This document shows positions 38,546 through 47,324 of a DNA stretch of 64,000 bases, in pieces. Position 1 is the stretch's first letter; each line of letters begins with the position of its first letter. The translations under genes were made by a program, and so were the position numbers. This DNA comes from Treponema sp. Marseille-Q4130. GTDB taxonomy: Bacteria; Spirochaetota; Spirochaetia; Treponematales; Treponemataceae. The stretch covers positions 1 to 64,000 of the forward strand of contig NZ_JACSET010000006.1 of assembly GCF_014334325.1 (NCBI RefSeq), in the 5' to 3' direction. The notes under the pieces were generated by a model. That model saw only the letters and a list, made by a program, of their open reading frames with translations, did not search any database and was not told where the DNA came from.

Positions 38546-39448
38546 TCACTTCTCCTTCGTCAAATGATTTTGAATGAGCGAAACGGCAAAAACGATCAAA
38601 AAGAATACCACGGCGATTGCGGAAGAGTATCCGACTTGATTGTTGATAAATCCCGCTCTGTAAAGAAGGTAGATAACCGATACCGTAGCATTTTTCGGTC
38701 CGCCGTTCGTGAGCACATACACTTGCGTAAAAAGTTTCAAAGACCCGATCGTTACCGATATAAGCACGTACACGAGCGTATTGCGCAGCATCGGAATCGT
38801 GATATAAAAAAATCTCTGCGGTACGGAACATCCGTCGAGATAGCTCGCTTCGTACAATTCATGCGGGATGTACTGCAATCCGCCGAGTATGATCACCATT
38901 TCAAGACCGAGCGTTTGCCATATATACATAAATGCAAGGCACGGCAGCGCCTGATTTCCGTTTTGCAGCCATGTCTGCGACGGAATGCCGAACAGACCTA
39001 AAAACGAATTTAAAAGACCGGCTTGGCCCGGAGAAAAGATATACGACCACACGACGGCGACAACGGTCATCGTTACGACTTGCGGACTGAAATATATGGC
39101 TCGAAACACTTTTACGCCGGTGAGCTGTTTATTTACAAAGACGGCAAGGATCGTCCCGAGCAAAATAACCGCGGGTACGACCATGAGCGCATATAAAGCG
39201 GTATTACGAAACGCAACCGCCGCCGTTTCATTCGTAAACAGGCGCAGATAATTTTGCAAGCCGACAAAATCGGTCGGCTTTCCCATCCGCGGCACAAGCA
39301 TTTTATTTGTAAATGAATAAAAAACCGCAAGAATAAAAGGGAAAAAATAAAAAATAAAAATACACAAAAATGCGGGAATGCAGTACAGCCGCGCGGTACG
39401 AGCCTGGCTTTTTTGCAATCCGCTTAATTTTCCGGAATAAGATTTCAT
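38546..39448 (-). CDS. ABC sugar transporter permease (MalF/ThuF type)
   Basis: This 300-residue protein has six predicted membrane segments (IPAFLCIFIFYFFPFILAVF first) and the EAA loop PHELYEASYLDGCSVPQRFF followed by YITIPMLRNTL. It pairs with the permease at 37697 and the binding protein at 39515 to import a carbohydrate. Start ATG 39448 is preceded by GGAGGAAG. Confidence 0.88.
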   Translation of the reverse strand: MKSYSGKLSGLQKSQARTARLYCIPAFLCIFIFYFFPFILAVFYSFTNKMLVPRMGKPTDFVGLQNYLRLFTNETAAVAFRNTALYALMVVPAVILLGTILAVFVNKQLTGVKVFRAIYFSPQVVTMTVVAVVWSYIFSPGQAGLLNSFLGLFGIPSQTWLQNGNQALPCLAFMYIWQTLGLEMVIILGGLQYIPHELYEASYLDGCSVPQRFFYITIPMLRNTLVYVLISVTIGSLKLFTQVYVLTNGGPKNATVSVIYLLYRAGFINNQVGYSSAIAVVFFLIVFAVSLIQNHLTKEK

Positions 39449-39514
39449 GCTTCTTCCTCCGTAAAAACGGCAAAACGGGGAAGGGATCTCTATCCGTTCC
39501 CCGCCGCAGTATGC

Positions 39515-40792
39515 TTATTTATCCCAGCCGTTTTCTTTGATGACGGCGTCGATTTCTTTTGCAGCTGCGGTAAGCGTTGTTTTCGCATCCGCCCCGTGAA
39601 TGATATCTCCGGTCGCCGCCTGCATGGCGGTGTAAATGGTCATGTGCGCGGGTGTAAGCGGTCTGAGTACGGAAATACCCGCTTCAAGCTGTTCGCGGTA
39701 CAAATATAAGCGCCCGCCTTTTTGCAAAGCTGCAACTTGATCCATAACCGATTTTCGAGACGGAATAGCCCCGTTGAAATCGGTAACGATTCGGATATTC
39801 GCCGGCTCAAGGCTCATCTGTAAAATCCGCCACACGTCATCCGCGATTCCGTTTTGCTTTGCAGCGGTCGTCATAGCCCATACGGTCGACCCCGAGCATG
39901 TGAATACGCCTTTTCCGAAATTCGGGGGAGGAATGATTATCGCATCGTCGCCGAGATTTTTTACGTGATCGGTATATTTCCAGTGACCGATGAGCGCAAG
40001 CGCGCTTTCTTTTTTTCCGTAAAACGCATCTTCGTAATCGCATCTGCCGTTGAGATATCCCTGTTTTAAAAGCCACGTAAGATAATCGTACGCCGCAACC
40101 GTATTCGGACCGTCAAGCACTCCTTTGGCATGAAGCGTTTTTCTGTCGATATAGTCGCCGCCGAAACTTGCAAGGATGGGCATATACGTAAAATACAGCG
40201 TCGACGGTTTATTTTGACGTATATAAATCGGATACGGAACTCCGCTCGCTTTGAGTTTTTTGAGCGCATCTTCAAATTCCGCTTTCGACCACGCTTCTTT
40301 ATAGCTTACGGGAATACGTACGCCCGCCTTTTGGAGCATCGCTTTATTTGCCCACAGTCCCATACCCGCATCGAACTGAGCGGTCGAAATAAGTTTTCCC
40401 TGATACGTTGATTCGGCAACGACGGATGGGATCAAATCGCTTTTTAAAGACGCGGGCATATATTTATCGAGCGCTTCAATGAGTCCCGCTTCATAATATG
40501 CGGGCATCTGCAGGTAATCGACGATAATCATATCCGGAGCATCTCCCACAACGGGAGCCACTTGCAGTTTTCCGTCAAGTTCGTCTTTCGGATAATATTC
40601 GTCGCGAATCGTAATGCCCGAAGCGGTTCTGATGGTATCGAAAAGTTTTCGATACACGCCGTCTTCGGCGCCGCTGGACACCCATACTTTGACAAAATCC
40701 TGTTTGCGTTGAACGCCTTCCGTTTGTCCCAATGCCGAGGCGGCAGATACGATCACACTGCCGGCAAGCAAAGCCGCTAACCATCTTTTCAT
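39515..40792 (-). CDS. ABC sugar transporter solute-binding protein
   Basis: The start is ATG 40792 with TGGAGGAC upstream (an in-frame start at 40813 has none). The 425-residue product has a Sec signal peptide (WLAALLAGSVIVSAASALG) without a lipobox Cys. The domain is that of family-1 sugar-binding proteins: KVWVSSGAEDGVYRKLFDTI, DMIIVDYLQMPAYYEAGLIE and AMTTAAKQNGIADDVWRIL. It delivers the sugar to the two permeases. A 61-base gap separates it from the phosphatase gene upstream. Confidence 0.85.
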   Translation of the reverse strand: MKRWLAALLAGSVIVSAASALGQTEGVQRKQDFVKVWVSSGAEDGVYRKLFDTIRTASGITIRDEYYPKDELDGKLQVAPVVGDAPDMIIVDYLQMPAYYEAGLIEALDKYMPASLKSDLIPSVVAESTYQGKLISTAQFDAGMGLWANKAMLQKAGVRIPVSYKEAWSKAEFEDALKKLKASGVPYPIYIRQNKPSTLYFTYMPILASFGGDYIDRKTLHAKGVLDGPNTVAAYDYLTWLLKQGYLNGRCDYEDAFYGKKESALALIGHWKYTDHVKNLGDDAIIIPPPNFGKGVFTCSGSTVWAMTTAAKQNGIADDVWRILQMSLEPANIRIVTDFNGAIPSRKSVMDQVAALQKGGRLYLYREQLEAGISVLRPLTPAHMTIYTAMQAATGDIIHGADAKTTLTAAAKEIDAVIKENGWDK

Positions 40793-40874
40793 AAAGCTGT
40801 CCTCCAAAAGCAATTATTAAGAACAAAGAACCTACGGTTCCCTTTGCAAAAATCGATTCATCATTGGATTGCGA

Positions 40875-41564
40875 TCAACTCATAACAAATTTTTTGTATA
40901 TTTTTTTGCGCACCGTATCCGTTACACCTATCGCATCGAGATACTGCATAACCCCTCCGTATGTTTTGTGCAAAAAATCGAGGAGCTTTTCCATATTCGT
41001 ATAGCGTGAACCCGAAACATCGGCCATAAAGCCTTTGATATAGGTGTGGCTCACTTCGTAGTCCGCGACGATATCTTTTTCATCAACACCCGCGATCGTA
41101 TATAAAAACATCGCGGTAAGTCCCGTGCGATCCTTTCCCGCAACGCAATGAAACAGCGCCGGCGCTTCGGCATCCGCTAAAAAAAACAGCACTTTGCGGA
41201 ATTCATCGCCGCTTACGGTAAGAAGCTGCCGATACATACGGCACAGCGTATGCGTCATATAGACGTTGCCGTTTACTTTGAGCTCGCCCGGAGCGATCGA
41301 CCCCTGCACCGATATGTTTTTATACACGCAGGATTTCGGATAAGGGTCGGGACGAGCAGTTATTTCTTGAGGATGCCGCAAATCGAGGATCGTCCGTATG
41401 CCCAAATCTTCAATGCGCTGTAAGTCCGCTTTCGTCGCTTTGGCAAGTTCGGTCGATCGATAAAATATGCCGTATTTTGTCATCCCTCCGCCATTGCATT
41501 CCCAGCCGCCGAGATCGCGAAAATTTTCGATACCGTCGAATCGGAGTCTTCTGTAAGCTTTCAT
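40875..41564 (-). CDS. Tyrosine-protein phosphatase family protein
   Basis: This 229-residue cytoplasmic protein has the Y_phosphatase3 pattern: IENFRDLGGWECNGGGMTKY, IFYRSTELAKATKADLQRIE, TILDLRHPQEI and the P-loop FHCVAGKDRTGLTAMF with Cys about residue 139. Such enzymes act on phosphotyrosine or on phosphoinositides and sugar phosphates. It overlaps the metallophosphoesterase gene by ATGA and precedes the transporter genes, so a role in processing an imported phosphorylated compound is a fair inference. Confidence 0.8.
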   Translation of the reverse strand: MKAYRRLRFDGIENFRDLGGWECNGGGMTKYGIFYRSTELAKATKADLQRIEDLGIRTILDLRHPQEITARPDPYPKSCVYKNISVQGSIAPGELKVNGNVYMTHTLCRMYRQLLTVSGDEFRKVLFFLADAEAPALFHCVAGKDRTGLTAMFLYTIAGVDEKDIVADYEVSHTYIKGFMADVSGSRYTNMEKLLDFLHKTYGGVMQYLDAIGVTDTVRKKIYKKFVMS

Positions 41565-42337
41565 GTATCTCCTTCCGGAAGCGGATCCCTCGTCGTTTTT
41601 GCATTTCCGAAAAAGAAATAAAAATCCTGTAATTCCGTTTCCATCATCGCTTTGTTTTCTTTATATCTTTTCGCCGCTGTGAATTGTACACTGCGATCAT
41701 AAGGTATTCGTTTGAAAACGAGTGCTCCGTTTTCTATCACCGCATACTGCGCGCTCTTATCGTTTTCGTCGGGACGGCGGTACGATATGCTTCCCGGATT
41801 TATCCATATTCGGTTTCCGTAAAGGCAGTGGGCGCACTGACGATGTGTATGCCCGACAATAATACGACGTTCGGACGCAGTATGATACGATGTCGGCGTA
41901 TGTGCATTCCAAAAAATATCGAACTCTTCAACGCTGTTTATATCGCGATACGGAACGGTTTTATCGAATCGGTGCGTCATAAGATAATATTTGCCGTCCG
42001 CTTCAAATGCCATACTGTCCGGCAGCGAATCCAAAAAAGACACATGATACTCGTTAAGCTGAAGACAATTTTGATGAACCCATTTGAATTGCGTCGAAGA
42101 AATATTTTCGAACTCTCCCGTGCGCCATACGTTCACCAAATGCTCGTCGTGATTGCCTTTGACAAGACGGCTCTCTGCCGTGTGAGTGCAAAACCATTCG
42201 ATAATCGGCTTCGGCGAAATACCGTAGTCGACCAGATCTCCCGCGCACCACAGGCAATCAAATCCCTTTTCCTCAGATAACACTGCGGAAAACGCTTCGA
42301 AATTGCTGTGAATGTCGGACATCAAAAGTACGCGCAT
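41561..42337 (-). CDS. Calcineurin-like metallophosphoesterase (YfcE/MJ0936 type)
   Basis: This 258-residue enzyme has the metal motifs MSDIHSN, AGDLVDYG, GNHDEHL, MTHRF and GHTHRQ in order. It splits phosphodiesters or monoesters with two metal ions. It is the first gene of the leftward operon that ends with the LacI regulator, or a separate gene coupled to the phosphatase by ATGA. The 147 bases upstream, shared with the divergent EF-G gene, hold promoters for both. Confidence 0.82.
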   Translation of the reverse strand: MRVLLMSDIHSNFEAFSAVLSEEKGFDCLWCAGDLVDYGISPKPIIEWFCTHTAESRLVKGNHDEHLVNVWRTGEFENISSTQFKWVHQNCLQLNEYHVSFLDSLPDSMAFEADGKYYLMTHRFDKTVPYRDINSVEEFDIFWNAHTPTSYHTASERRIIVGHTHRQCAHCLYGNRIWINPGSISYRRPDENDKSAQYAVIENGALVFKRIPYDRSVQFTAAKRYKENKAMMETELQDFYFFFGNAKTTRDPLPEGDT

Positions 42338-42484
42338 ATTATAAACAAGTATACCACAAAATCCGCATATGTCAATCGTTTAATATATTATCGTGATCGA
42401 TTTCGGTATTGAATAAAGCTTTGTAATCGGTTATATTTATCCCTTACTGTAAGGTGGAATTTTTTTTATAAAGAGGTAATTAAT
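42338..42484. promoter_or_regulatory. Divergent promoter region
   Basis: AT-rich gap between the metallophosphoesterase gene and EF-G2. AGAGGT stands 9 bases before the EF-G start. TTATATTTATCCCTTACTGTAAGG contains possible -10 boxes, but no box pair is convincing. Confidence 0.4.
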
Positions 42485-44572
42485 ATGGACTTTGATATTT
42501 CCAAACTACGAAATATCGGTATCAGCGCTCACATCGACTCGGGAAAAACGACTTTGTCGGAACGCATTTTGTTTTACTGCAACAGAATTCATCAAATTCA
42601 CGAAGTTCACGGTAAAGACGGCGTCGGCGCGACAATGGACAGCATGGAATTGGAACGCGAGCGCGGCATTACGATCCAATCCGCAGCAACGCAGGTTCAA
42701 TGGAAAGATTACACAATCAACCTGATCGATACGCCCGGACACGTCGACTTTACGATCGAAGTCGAACGGAGTTTGCGCGTTCTCGACGGCGCCATCCTCG
42801 TTTTGTGCGCGGTCGCGGGCGTTCAGTCTCAGTCGATCACCGTCGACCGTCAGCTCAAGCGCTACCATGTACCCCGCATCGCATTCGTCAACAAATGCGA
42901 CCGACAGGGCGCGAATCCCATCCGCGTATGCAAACAGCTGCGCGATAAACTCGGACTCAACGCCCACATGATGGCGCTCCCGATCGGGCTTGAAGACAAA
43001 CTCGAAGGCGTTGTCGACCTTGTTGCAATGAAGGCGCTCTATTTCGAAGGTCCCGACGGTCAGGAAGTTCGCGTCGCAGAAATTCCCGCGCACATGGTCG
43101 ATGAGGCAAAAAAATATCGCGCGGATTTGGTCGATGCGGTATCGATGTTCGACGATCAGCTCATGGAAGACGCCCTCGAAGGCAAAGAAACGGAAGAAGA
43201 GATCATCGCGGCCGTCCGTAAAGCGACGCTCGCGGAGCAATTCGTCGGCGTATTCTGCGGTTCGGCTCACATGAACAAGGGCGTGCAGCTCGTACTCGAC
43301 GGCGTTACGCGCTATCTTCCCGACCCGACCGAGGTTCACAATTATGCTTTCGACCTCGACAATAACGAAGCGCAGGTCGAGCTCTTCAATGTCGCGGACA
43401 AGCCGACCGTCGCGATCGCATTCAAACTCGACGACGGACAGTACGGACAACTCACCTACGTCCGCGTGTATCAGGGTACGATTCCGAAAGGATGCGAGCT
43501 GTACAATACGCGCGCGCGCAAAAAGTTCAAAGTCGGTCGTCTCGTGCGCATGAACGCGGACAAGATGGAAGATATCAACGAAGCGACTCCCGGTGACATC
43601 GTAGCGCTCTTCGGTATCGACTGCGCATCCGGCGATACGTTCTGCGGCGGCGGACTCAATTATTCCATGGCGTCGATGTACGTTCCGAATCCCGTCATCT
43701 CCGAATCGATTACGCCGAAAGAAAAAAAAGACGCCGCTCAGATGGCGAAAGCGCTCAACCGCTTTACGAAAGAAGATCCGACTTTCCAAACCTACGTCGA
43801 TCCCGAATCGAACGAAACGATCATCAAAGGCATGGGCGAATTGCATCTCGCCGTCTACGTCGAACGCATGAAGCGTGAATACAAGTGCGAAGTCGTCGTC
43901 GGTCAGCCGCAAGTCGCTTACCGCGAATCGATCACACAGAGCGCGCCGTTCAACTATACGCACAAAAAGCAAACCGGCGGTTCCGGTCAATACGGACGCG
44001 TCGCCGGTATTATGGAACCGCTCGCCGACAAAGATTACGAGTTCGTCGATGCGATCAAGGGAGGCGCCATCCCGAACGAATACATTCCGTCCTGCGATAA
44101 AGGCTTCCGCAAAGCGATGGAAAAAGGCACGCTCATCGGCTTCCCCATCGTCGGCGTAAAGATGACGATCAACGACGGTCAGTACCACCCGGTCGACTCG
44201 TCCGATATCGCGTTCCAACAGGCTGCGATCGGAGCTTTCCGTGAAGGCTACGAAAAAGCGAAGCCGGTCATTCTCGAGCCGATTATGAAAGTGTCCATTT
44301 CGGGACCGACCGAATTCCAGGGCAATATGTTCGGTCTCATCAACCAGAGACGCGGCGTCATCATCGATACGACGGATGAAAACAATACCTCGACCGTGAA
44401 CGCGGAAGTGCCGCTTTCGGAGATGTTCGGTTTTTCGACAATCCTCCGCTCTTCGACGCAGGGCAAAGCGGAGTTTACGATGGAATTCCTCAAATACGGA
44501 CGCGTACCGAACGCCGTAGGCGAAGAACTGATGAAAAAATATCAGGAAGAGCGCAAAGCAGCGCAAAAATAA
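42485..44572 (+). CDS. fusA2: Elongation factor G, spirochaete/mitochondrial-like paralogue
   Basis: This 695-residue GTPase moves tRNA and mRNA through the ribosome. G motifs are [38 protein letters not shown] and [41 protein letters not shown] and [11 protein letters not shown] resemble mitochondrial EF-G1 and the spirochaete-planctomycete-deltaproteobacteria group (spd EF-G1) more than the common bacterial fusA. It is not in a str operon, and T. pallidum also has two EF-G genes. All five domains are present, with no truncation. Confidence 0.9.
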   Translation: MDFDISKLRNIGISAHIDSGKTTLSERILFYCNRIHQIHEVHGKDGVGATMDSMELERERGITIQSAATQVQWKDYTINLIDTPGHVDFTIEVERSLRVLDGAILVLCAVAGVQSQSITVDRQLKRYHVPRIAFVNKCDRQGANPIRVCKQLRDKLGLNAHMMALPIGLEDKLEGVVDLVAMKALYFEGPDGQEVRVAEIPAHMVDEAKKYRADLVDAVSMFDDQLMEDALEGKETEEEIIAAVRKATLAEQFVGVFCGSAHMNKGVQLVLDGVTRYLPDPTEVHNYAFDLDNNEAQVELFNVADKPTVAIAFKLDDGQYGQLTYVRVYQGTIPKGCELYNTRARKKFKVGRLVRMNADKMEDINEATPGDIVALFGIDCASGDTFCGGGLNYSMASMYVPNPVISESITPKEKKDAAQMAKALNRFTKEDPTFQTYVDPESNETIIKGMGELHLAVYVERMKREYKCEVVVGQPQVAYRESITQSAPFNYTHKKQTGGSGQYGRVAGIMEPLADKDYEFVDAIKGGAIPNEYIPSCDKGFRKAMEKGTLIGFPIVGVKMTINDGQYHPVDSSDIAFQQAAIGAFREGYEKAKPVILEPIMKVSISGPTEFQGNMFGLINQRRGVIIDTTDENNTSTVNAEVPLSEMFGFSTILRSSTQGKAEFTMEFLKYGRVPNAVGEELMKKYQEERKAAQK

Positions 44573-44585
44573 CGAGATGCGATAA

Positions 44586-44620
44586 AAGCGGTGCCGGCGT
44601 TTCGACATCGCTTTTTTGCA
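44586..44620 (+). terminator. Terminator after EF-G2
   Basis: AAAAGCG ... CGCTTTTTT around a GC-rich middle forms a stem with T-run just past the EF-G stop. Confidence 0.5.
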
Positions 44621-44659
44621 ATCTCAATACTTTCTGCAAAAGTTTTATAGGAGGCAGCT

Positions 44660-45340
44660 ATGGATAAAAAAGATCTTATCAACTACAGCCCTGTGCGCAG
44701 CTTTGACAATATTGCCGACGGAGGACTGAAAGCGGGCGAGATCGGACTCGTCACCGCAAAAAAAGGCGTCGGCAAAACCGCGATCCTCGTGCAGTTCGGT
44801 CTCGATGCGCTGCTCAAAGACGAACAGCTCGTTCATGTTTCGTTCGACCAGCACTCTTCGAACGTCATTTCGTGGTATGACAGCATCTTTACGGAGATAT
44901 CGAAGAAAAAAAATATAGCGGACAATCCCGAATTGAAAGACAGCATTATGCGCGACCGCATGATTTTGAATTTCAGCCAGGAAACCTTTTCGCTTACGAA
45001 AGTCATCAACACGCTGAAAGCGCTGAAAGCCGGAGGCATCTCCGTTTCCGCGCTCGTCATCGACGGTATGAACATGGACAAAGTGAGTAAAGAAGACATC
45101 GAAGCCGTCTCCGCCTTTGTCAAAGAAGAAAAGATAATCGCATGGTTCAGCGACACAAAGGCAAGCACGGATTTGGAAGGCTCCTGCCGTCCGGAATTGC
45201 TTCCCTTTTTCGATGCGGTATGCCACCTTGCCGCTTCGCAAAACGGAGTTGCGCTCAGTGTATTGAAGCTCCGCGATAAAAGGGCCGTTGCGGGTACGGT
45301 AAACCTCGATCCCAAAACGCTGCTCATGTCGGCAAAGTAA
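44660..45340 (+). CDS. RecA-like P-loop ATPase, spirochaete conserved
   Basis: This 226-residue protein is a single RecA-fold domain. It opens FDNIADGGLKAGEIGLVTAK with Walker A AKKGVGKTAIL near residue 34, HVSFDQHSSNVISWY next, and a Walker B-like SALVIDGMNMD near 140. The layout resembles KaiC/RadA/DnaB cores without accessory domains. It follows EF-G2 with a terminator between. In T. pallidum I remember a similar conserved gene after fusA. Function is not known; DNA or filament-related ATP use is a guess. Confidence 0.65.
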   Translation: MDKKDLINYSPVRSFDNIADGGLKAGEIGLVTAKKGVGKTAILVQFGLDALLKDEQLVHVSFDQHSSNVISWYDSIFTEISKKKNIADNPELKDSIMRDRMILNFSQETFSLTKVINTLKALKAGGISVSALVIDGMNMDKVSKEDIEAVSAFVKEEKIIAWFSDTKASTDLEGSCRPELLPFFDAVCHLAASQNGVALSVLKLRDKRAVAGTVNLDPKTLLMSAK

Positions 45341-45362
45341 GATACGTTTTTATATCAGAATT

Positions 45363-45424
45363 ATCCGATCGGAAAAGTCCGCGGGGGATCGCTCTCGCGC
45401 CCGGAAGCCGATCGGATTTTTTTT
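45363..45424 (+). terminator. Intrinsic terminator after RecA-like gene
   Basis: ATCCGATCGG (45363-45372) and CCGATCGGAT (45408-45417) form a perfect 10-base stem around a GC-rich loop, followed by eight T. Confidence 0.8.
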
Positions 45425-45538
45425 AGTACGTCACGTATGTATGCTGTTTTCCCTGCGCGCACGCTACACACGCTACACACGCTGCATCACCGTATTGACA
45501 AAGCCACGCTAAACGCGTATAGTAGTCAAACAGCATAT

Positions 45539-45609
45539 TCCCCGATTGTGTAATGGTAGCACCGCAGATTCTGGTTCTGCTTGTGGGGGTTCGAATCCTC
45601 CTTGGGGAA
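45539..45609 (+). tRNA. tRNA-Gln (anticodon CTG)
   Basis: All arms fold: acceptor TCCCCGA with TTGGGGA, D arm GTG...CAC, anticodon stem GCAGA with TCTGC around the loop TTCTGGT (anticodon CTG), and T arm GGGGG-TTCGAAT-CCTCC. CCA is not encoded. A hairpin with T-rich flank follows at about 45618-45652 and may end the transcript. Confidence 0.9.
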
Positions 45610-45718
45610 CACAAAAGAACTTTCCAAAAATTTCGATTTTTGAAAAGTTTCCTTGATTTATTATGCGATGTTTAAAATTAAGCCATTGACAATATAAAGA
45701 CTTAATTTTAAACTCGAC

Positions 45719-45763
45719 AGGCTGTCGAAAAAGTAACCGACTTTTGAGACAGCCCTTTTTTTT
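45719..45763 (+). terminator. Intrinsic terminator before tRNA-Glu
   Basis: GGCTGTC and GACAGCC enclose an inner AAAAGT/ACTTTT pairing and are followed by eight T. It closes the transcript from the tRNA-Gln side. Confidence 0.7.
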
Positions 45764-45771
45764 CCGTATCG

Positions 45772-45843
45772 GGTCCCTTCGTCTATCGGTTAGGACGAAA
45801 GATTCTCAATCTTTAAAGACGAGTTCGACTCTCGTAGGGACCG
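45772..45843 (+). tRNA. tRNA-Glu (anticodon CTC)
   Basis: Acceptor GGTCCCT pairs with AGGGACC, the anticodon arm AAAGA-TTCTCAA-TCTTT gives anticodon CTC, and the T arm ACGAG-TTCGACT-CTCGT is complete. CCA is not encoded. The gene begins 8 bases after the terminator T-run. Confidence 0.9.
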
Positions 45844-45865
45844 AAAACCGCTTTTTAATTTGTTG

Positions 45866-46037
45866 TAATACCCCTGAACTACGCCGACAGGCGCCGTAAA
45901 GAACTCGAAGCATACGCACTGCCCTTTTTCGAAAATACCGGAATCGATAAAATAAATAAATGGGAACTTCTAAAAACTGTAATGTTCAGAGGTAACTTTA
46001 AAAATGCGTTTGCCATAATCGATTTCGCCTTCCGTAA
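45866..46037 (+). pseudogene. Orphan reading-frame fragment
   Basis: Between tRNA-Glu and the end of the Sua5 gene an open frame encodes LNYADRRRKELEAYALPFFE, then WELLKTVMFRGNFKNAFAII. It has no acceptable start and runs into the antisense of the Sua5 gene. It looks like the leftover of a displaced gene next to a tRNA. Family unknown. Confidence 0.3.
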
Positions 46038-46038
46038 A

Positions 46039-46602
46039 TCACACCCGCACGGCGCCTTGACGCAGTACGCGGAGAGTACCGGAACTTATATCGACGATCG
46101 TGGACGGGAGCGCGCCTTTGGTATCGCCCGATGAAATTATTAAATCGACAGCGTTTTCGAACGTTTCGATAATGTCGCTTATTTTTTCGAGCACGGGCTT
46201 TCCACTTTTGTTGACGCTCGTCGAATAGACGGGACCGCTTTCGGAGATGATATTTCTCAGCCACGCGTCTCCGGGACAGCGGTATGCGGCAGTCCCCCCC
46301 GCTCTGTCGTTGACGATGATCGTGAGCGCGCCCGGCCACTTTGCGATAAGCGATTCGGGAAGCGCATCTTTCGTGTGCAGTATAATATCATCGGGATGCG
46401 CGATGAGGCGGATAAACGGCTTTCCCTCGTCCCTGCCCTTTATCGCGCGGAGCTTTTGTTCGGTACGAAATATCGGCTCGCGGCTTTCGACGACGGCGGA
46501 AAATCCGTAGACGGTATCGGTCGGTAAAATAACGATTTTTCCGCGCTTTAAAAAATCGATACAGAGAGGAGATGCCTTTTCGTCGGTTTTTTGTATCGTC
46601 AC
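46039..46602 (-). CDS. tsaC: L-threonylcarbamoyladenylate synthase (Sua5/YrdC family)
   Basis: This 187-residue protein has the YrdC core: GKIVILPTDTVYGFSAVVES, a KLRAIKGRDEGKPFIRLIAH segment in which K-G-R-x-x-x-K-P-F binds the nucleotide, WPGALTIIVND and a late STIVDISSGTLRVLRQGAV. It makes threonylcarbamoyl-AMP for t6A in tRNAs. It lacks the extra Sua5 domain, so it is of the short TsaC/YrdC type. Start overlaps the next gene by ATGA. Confidence 0.85.
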   Translation of the reverse strand: MTIQKTDEKASPLCIDFLKRGKIVILPTDTVYGFSAVVESREPIFRTEQKLRAIKGRDEGKPFIRLIAHPDDIILHTKDALPESLIAKWPGALTIIVNDRAGGTAAYRCPGDAWLRNIISESGPVYSTSVNKSGKPVLEKISDIIETFENAVDLIISSGDTKGALPSTIVDISSGTLRVLRQGAVRV

Positions 46603-47159
46603 GGAGTACCGCCGCCGAAGGAGACGGAACGCATGCCTGCCTTCGATCCCGCACTCTGCATTCCTGCGCGCCCCGCTTCGTTTTCACCCCGCGATTCGGT
46701 CAGCGTTTGTGATTTTTTTCTTCGCGCCATAGCTTCGCCTCTTTCTCCGACAAGCGACAAAAGTGCAAAGGTAAGTGCAAAAAACGCGATGCCGCACGCT
46801 TTGCACGTGCGCTCGCTCACGAAGGCTATCGGCACTCGCCTGATGACGGTTCCGGTATCGTAGAGCGCCGCTTCGTACGGCCGTAAGCCCGTTATTTTAA
46901 CAAGTTTTTCGCCTTCGCTCACGTAATCGAGTTTTCGCGCGTAGGCGGCGATAACGTCTTTATCCTTTTCGAGCGCCGTGCGTTCGAGGGAAAGTTCGTC
47001 GTGTATCTTTTGAATGAGAGCCGTTTGTCTGCTTATCGCACGTTTTTGTCTTTGCAGCTGATCGTATGCGATAATGCCGTCTCGCCCCGCAAACAGTGAA
47101 AGCAGCACGTATACGAGGGTACCGGCAAAAAAAGCCGAAAGCGTTTTTATCCGCATCAT
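46599..47159 (-). CDS. FtsB/DivIC-like septum protein
   Basis: From ATG 47159 this 186-residue protein has one N-terminal membrane segment (TLSAFFAGTLVYVLLSLFAG), a coiled coil (QLQRQKRAISRQTALIQKIH) and a small domain ending RKLDYVSEGEKLVKI, the FtsB/DivIC pattern. Unusually it has a second membrane segment at about residues 120-140 and a polar basic C-terminal tail. An upstream in-frame extension to 47252 has no coding character. It likely works in the division complex. Confidence 0.65.
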   Translation of the reverse strand: MMRIKTLSAFFAGTLVYVLLSLFAGRDGIIAYDQLQRQKRAISRQTALIQKIHDELSLERTALEKDKDVIAAYARKLDYVSEGEKLVKITGLRPYEAALYDTGTVIRRVPIAFVSERTCKACGIAFFALTFALLSLVGERGEAMARRKKSQTLTESRGENEAGRAGMQSAGSKAGMRSVSFGGGTP

Positions 47160-47208
47160 ATTATTTTTATCGGTGTAATCACCTATTTTCTGAAACGAAA
47201 ATATGTGG

Positions 47209-47214
47209 TATAAT
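47209..47214 (+). promoter_or_regulatory. Possible -10 box
   Basis: TATAAT in GTGGTATAATC lies about 110 bases before the rightward block that starts at 47325. No good -35 box stands 17 bases ahead, so the call is weak. Confidence 0.35.
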
Positions 47215-47324
47215 CTTCCAATAGTACCGGCGGAATTCTCCAAGCGGCGCACTATTTTTTTACAGCGTTTATGCCGATACTATAACGGATAGACTATGTA
47301 TCGCTGAACATAGAGGGGAATGAT

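Noticed and set aside
40814-40874. LacI operator at AAATCGATTC upstream of the binding-protein gene
   Set aside because: Only an 8-base central palindrome; no second copy near the regulator gene, so too weak to list.
42506-44608. 700-codon open frame on the minus strand opposite EF-G2
   Set aside because: It is the mirror of a GC-rich, strongly biased gene; its product is an Arg/Phe/Asp-rich string with no domain or ribosome site.
45423-45614. 63-codon frame over tRNA-Gln
   Set aside because: It reads antisense through the tRNA and its leader.
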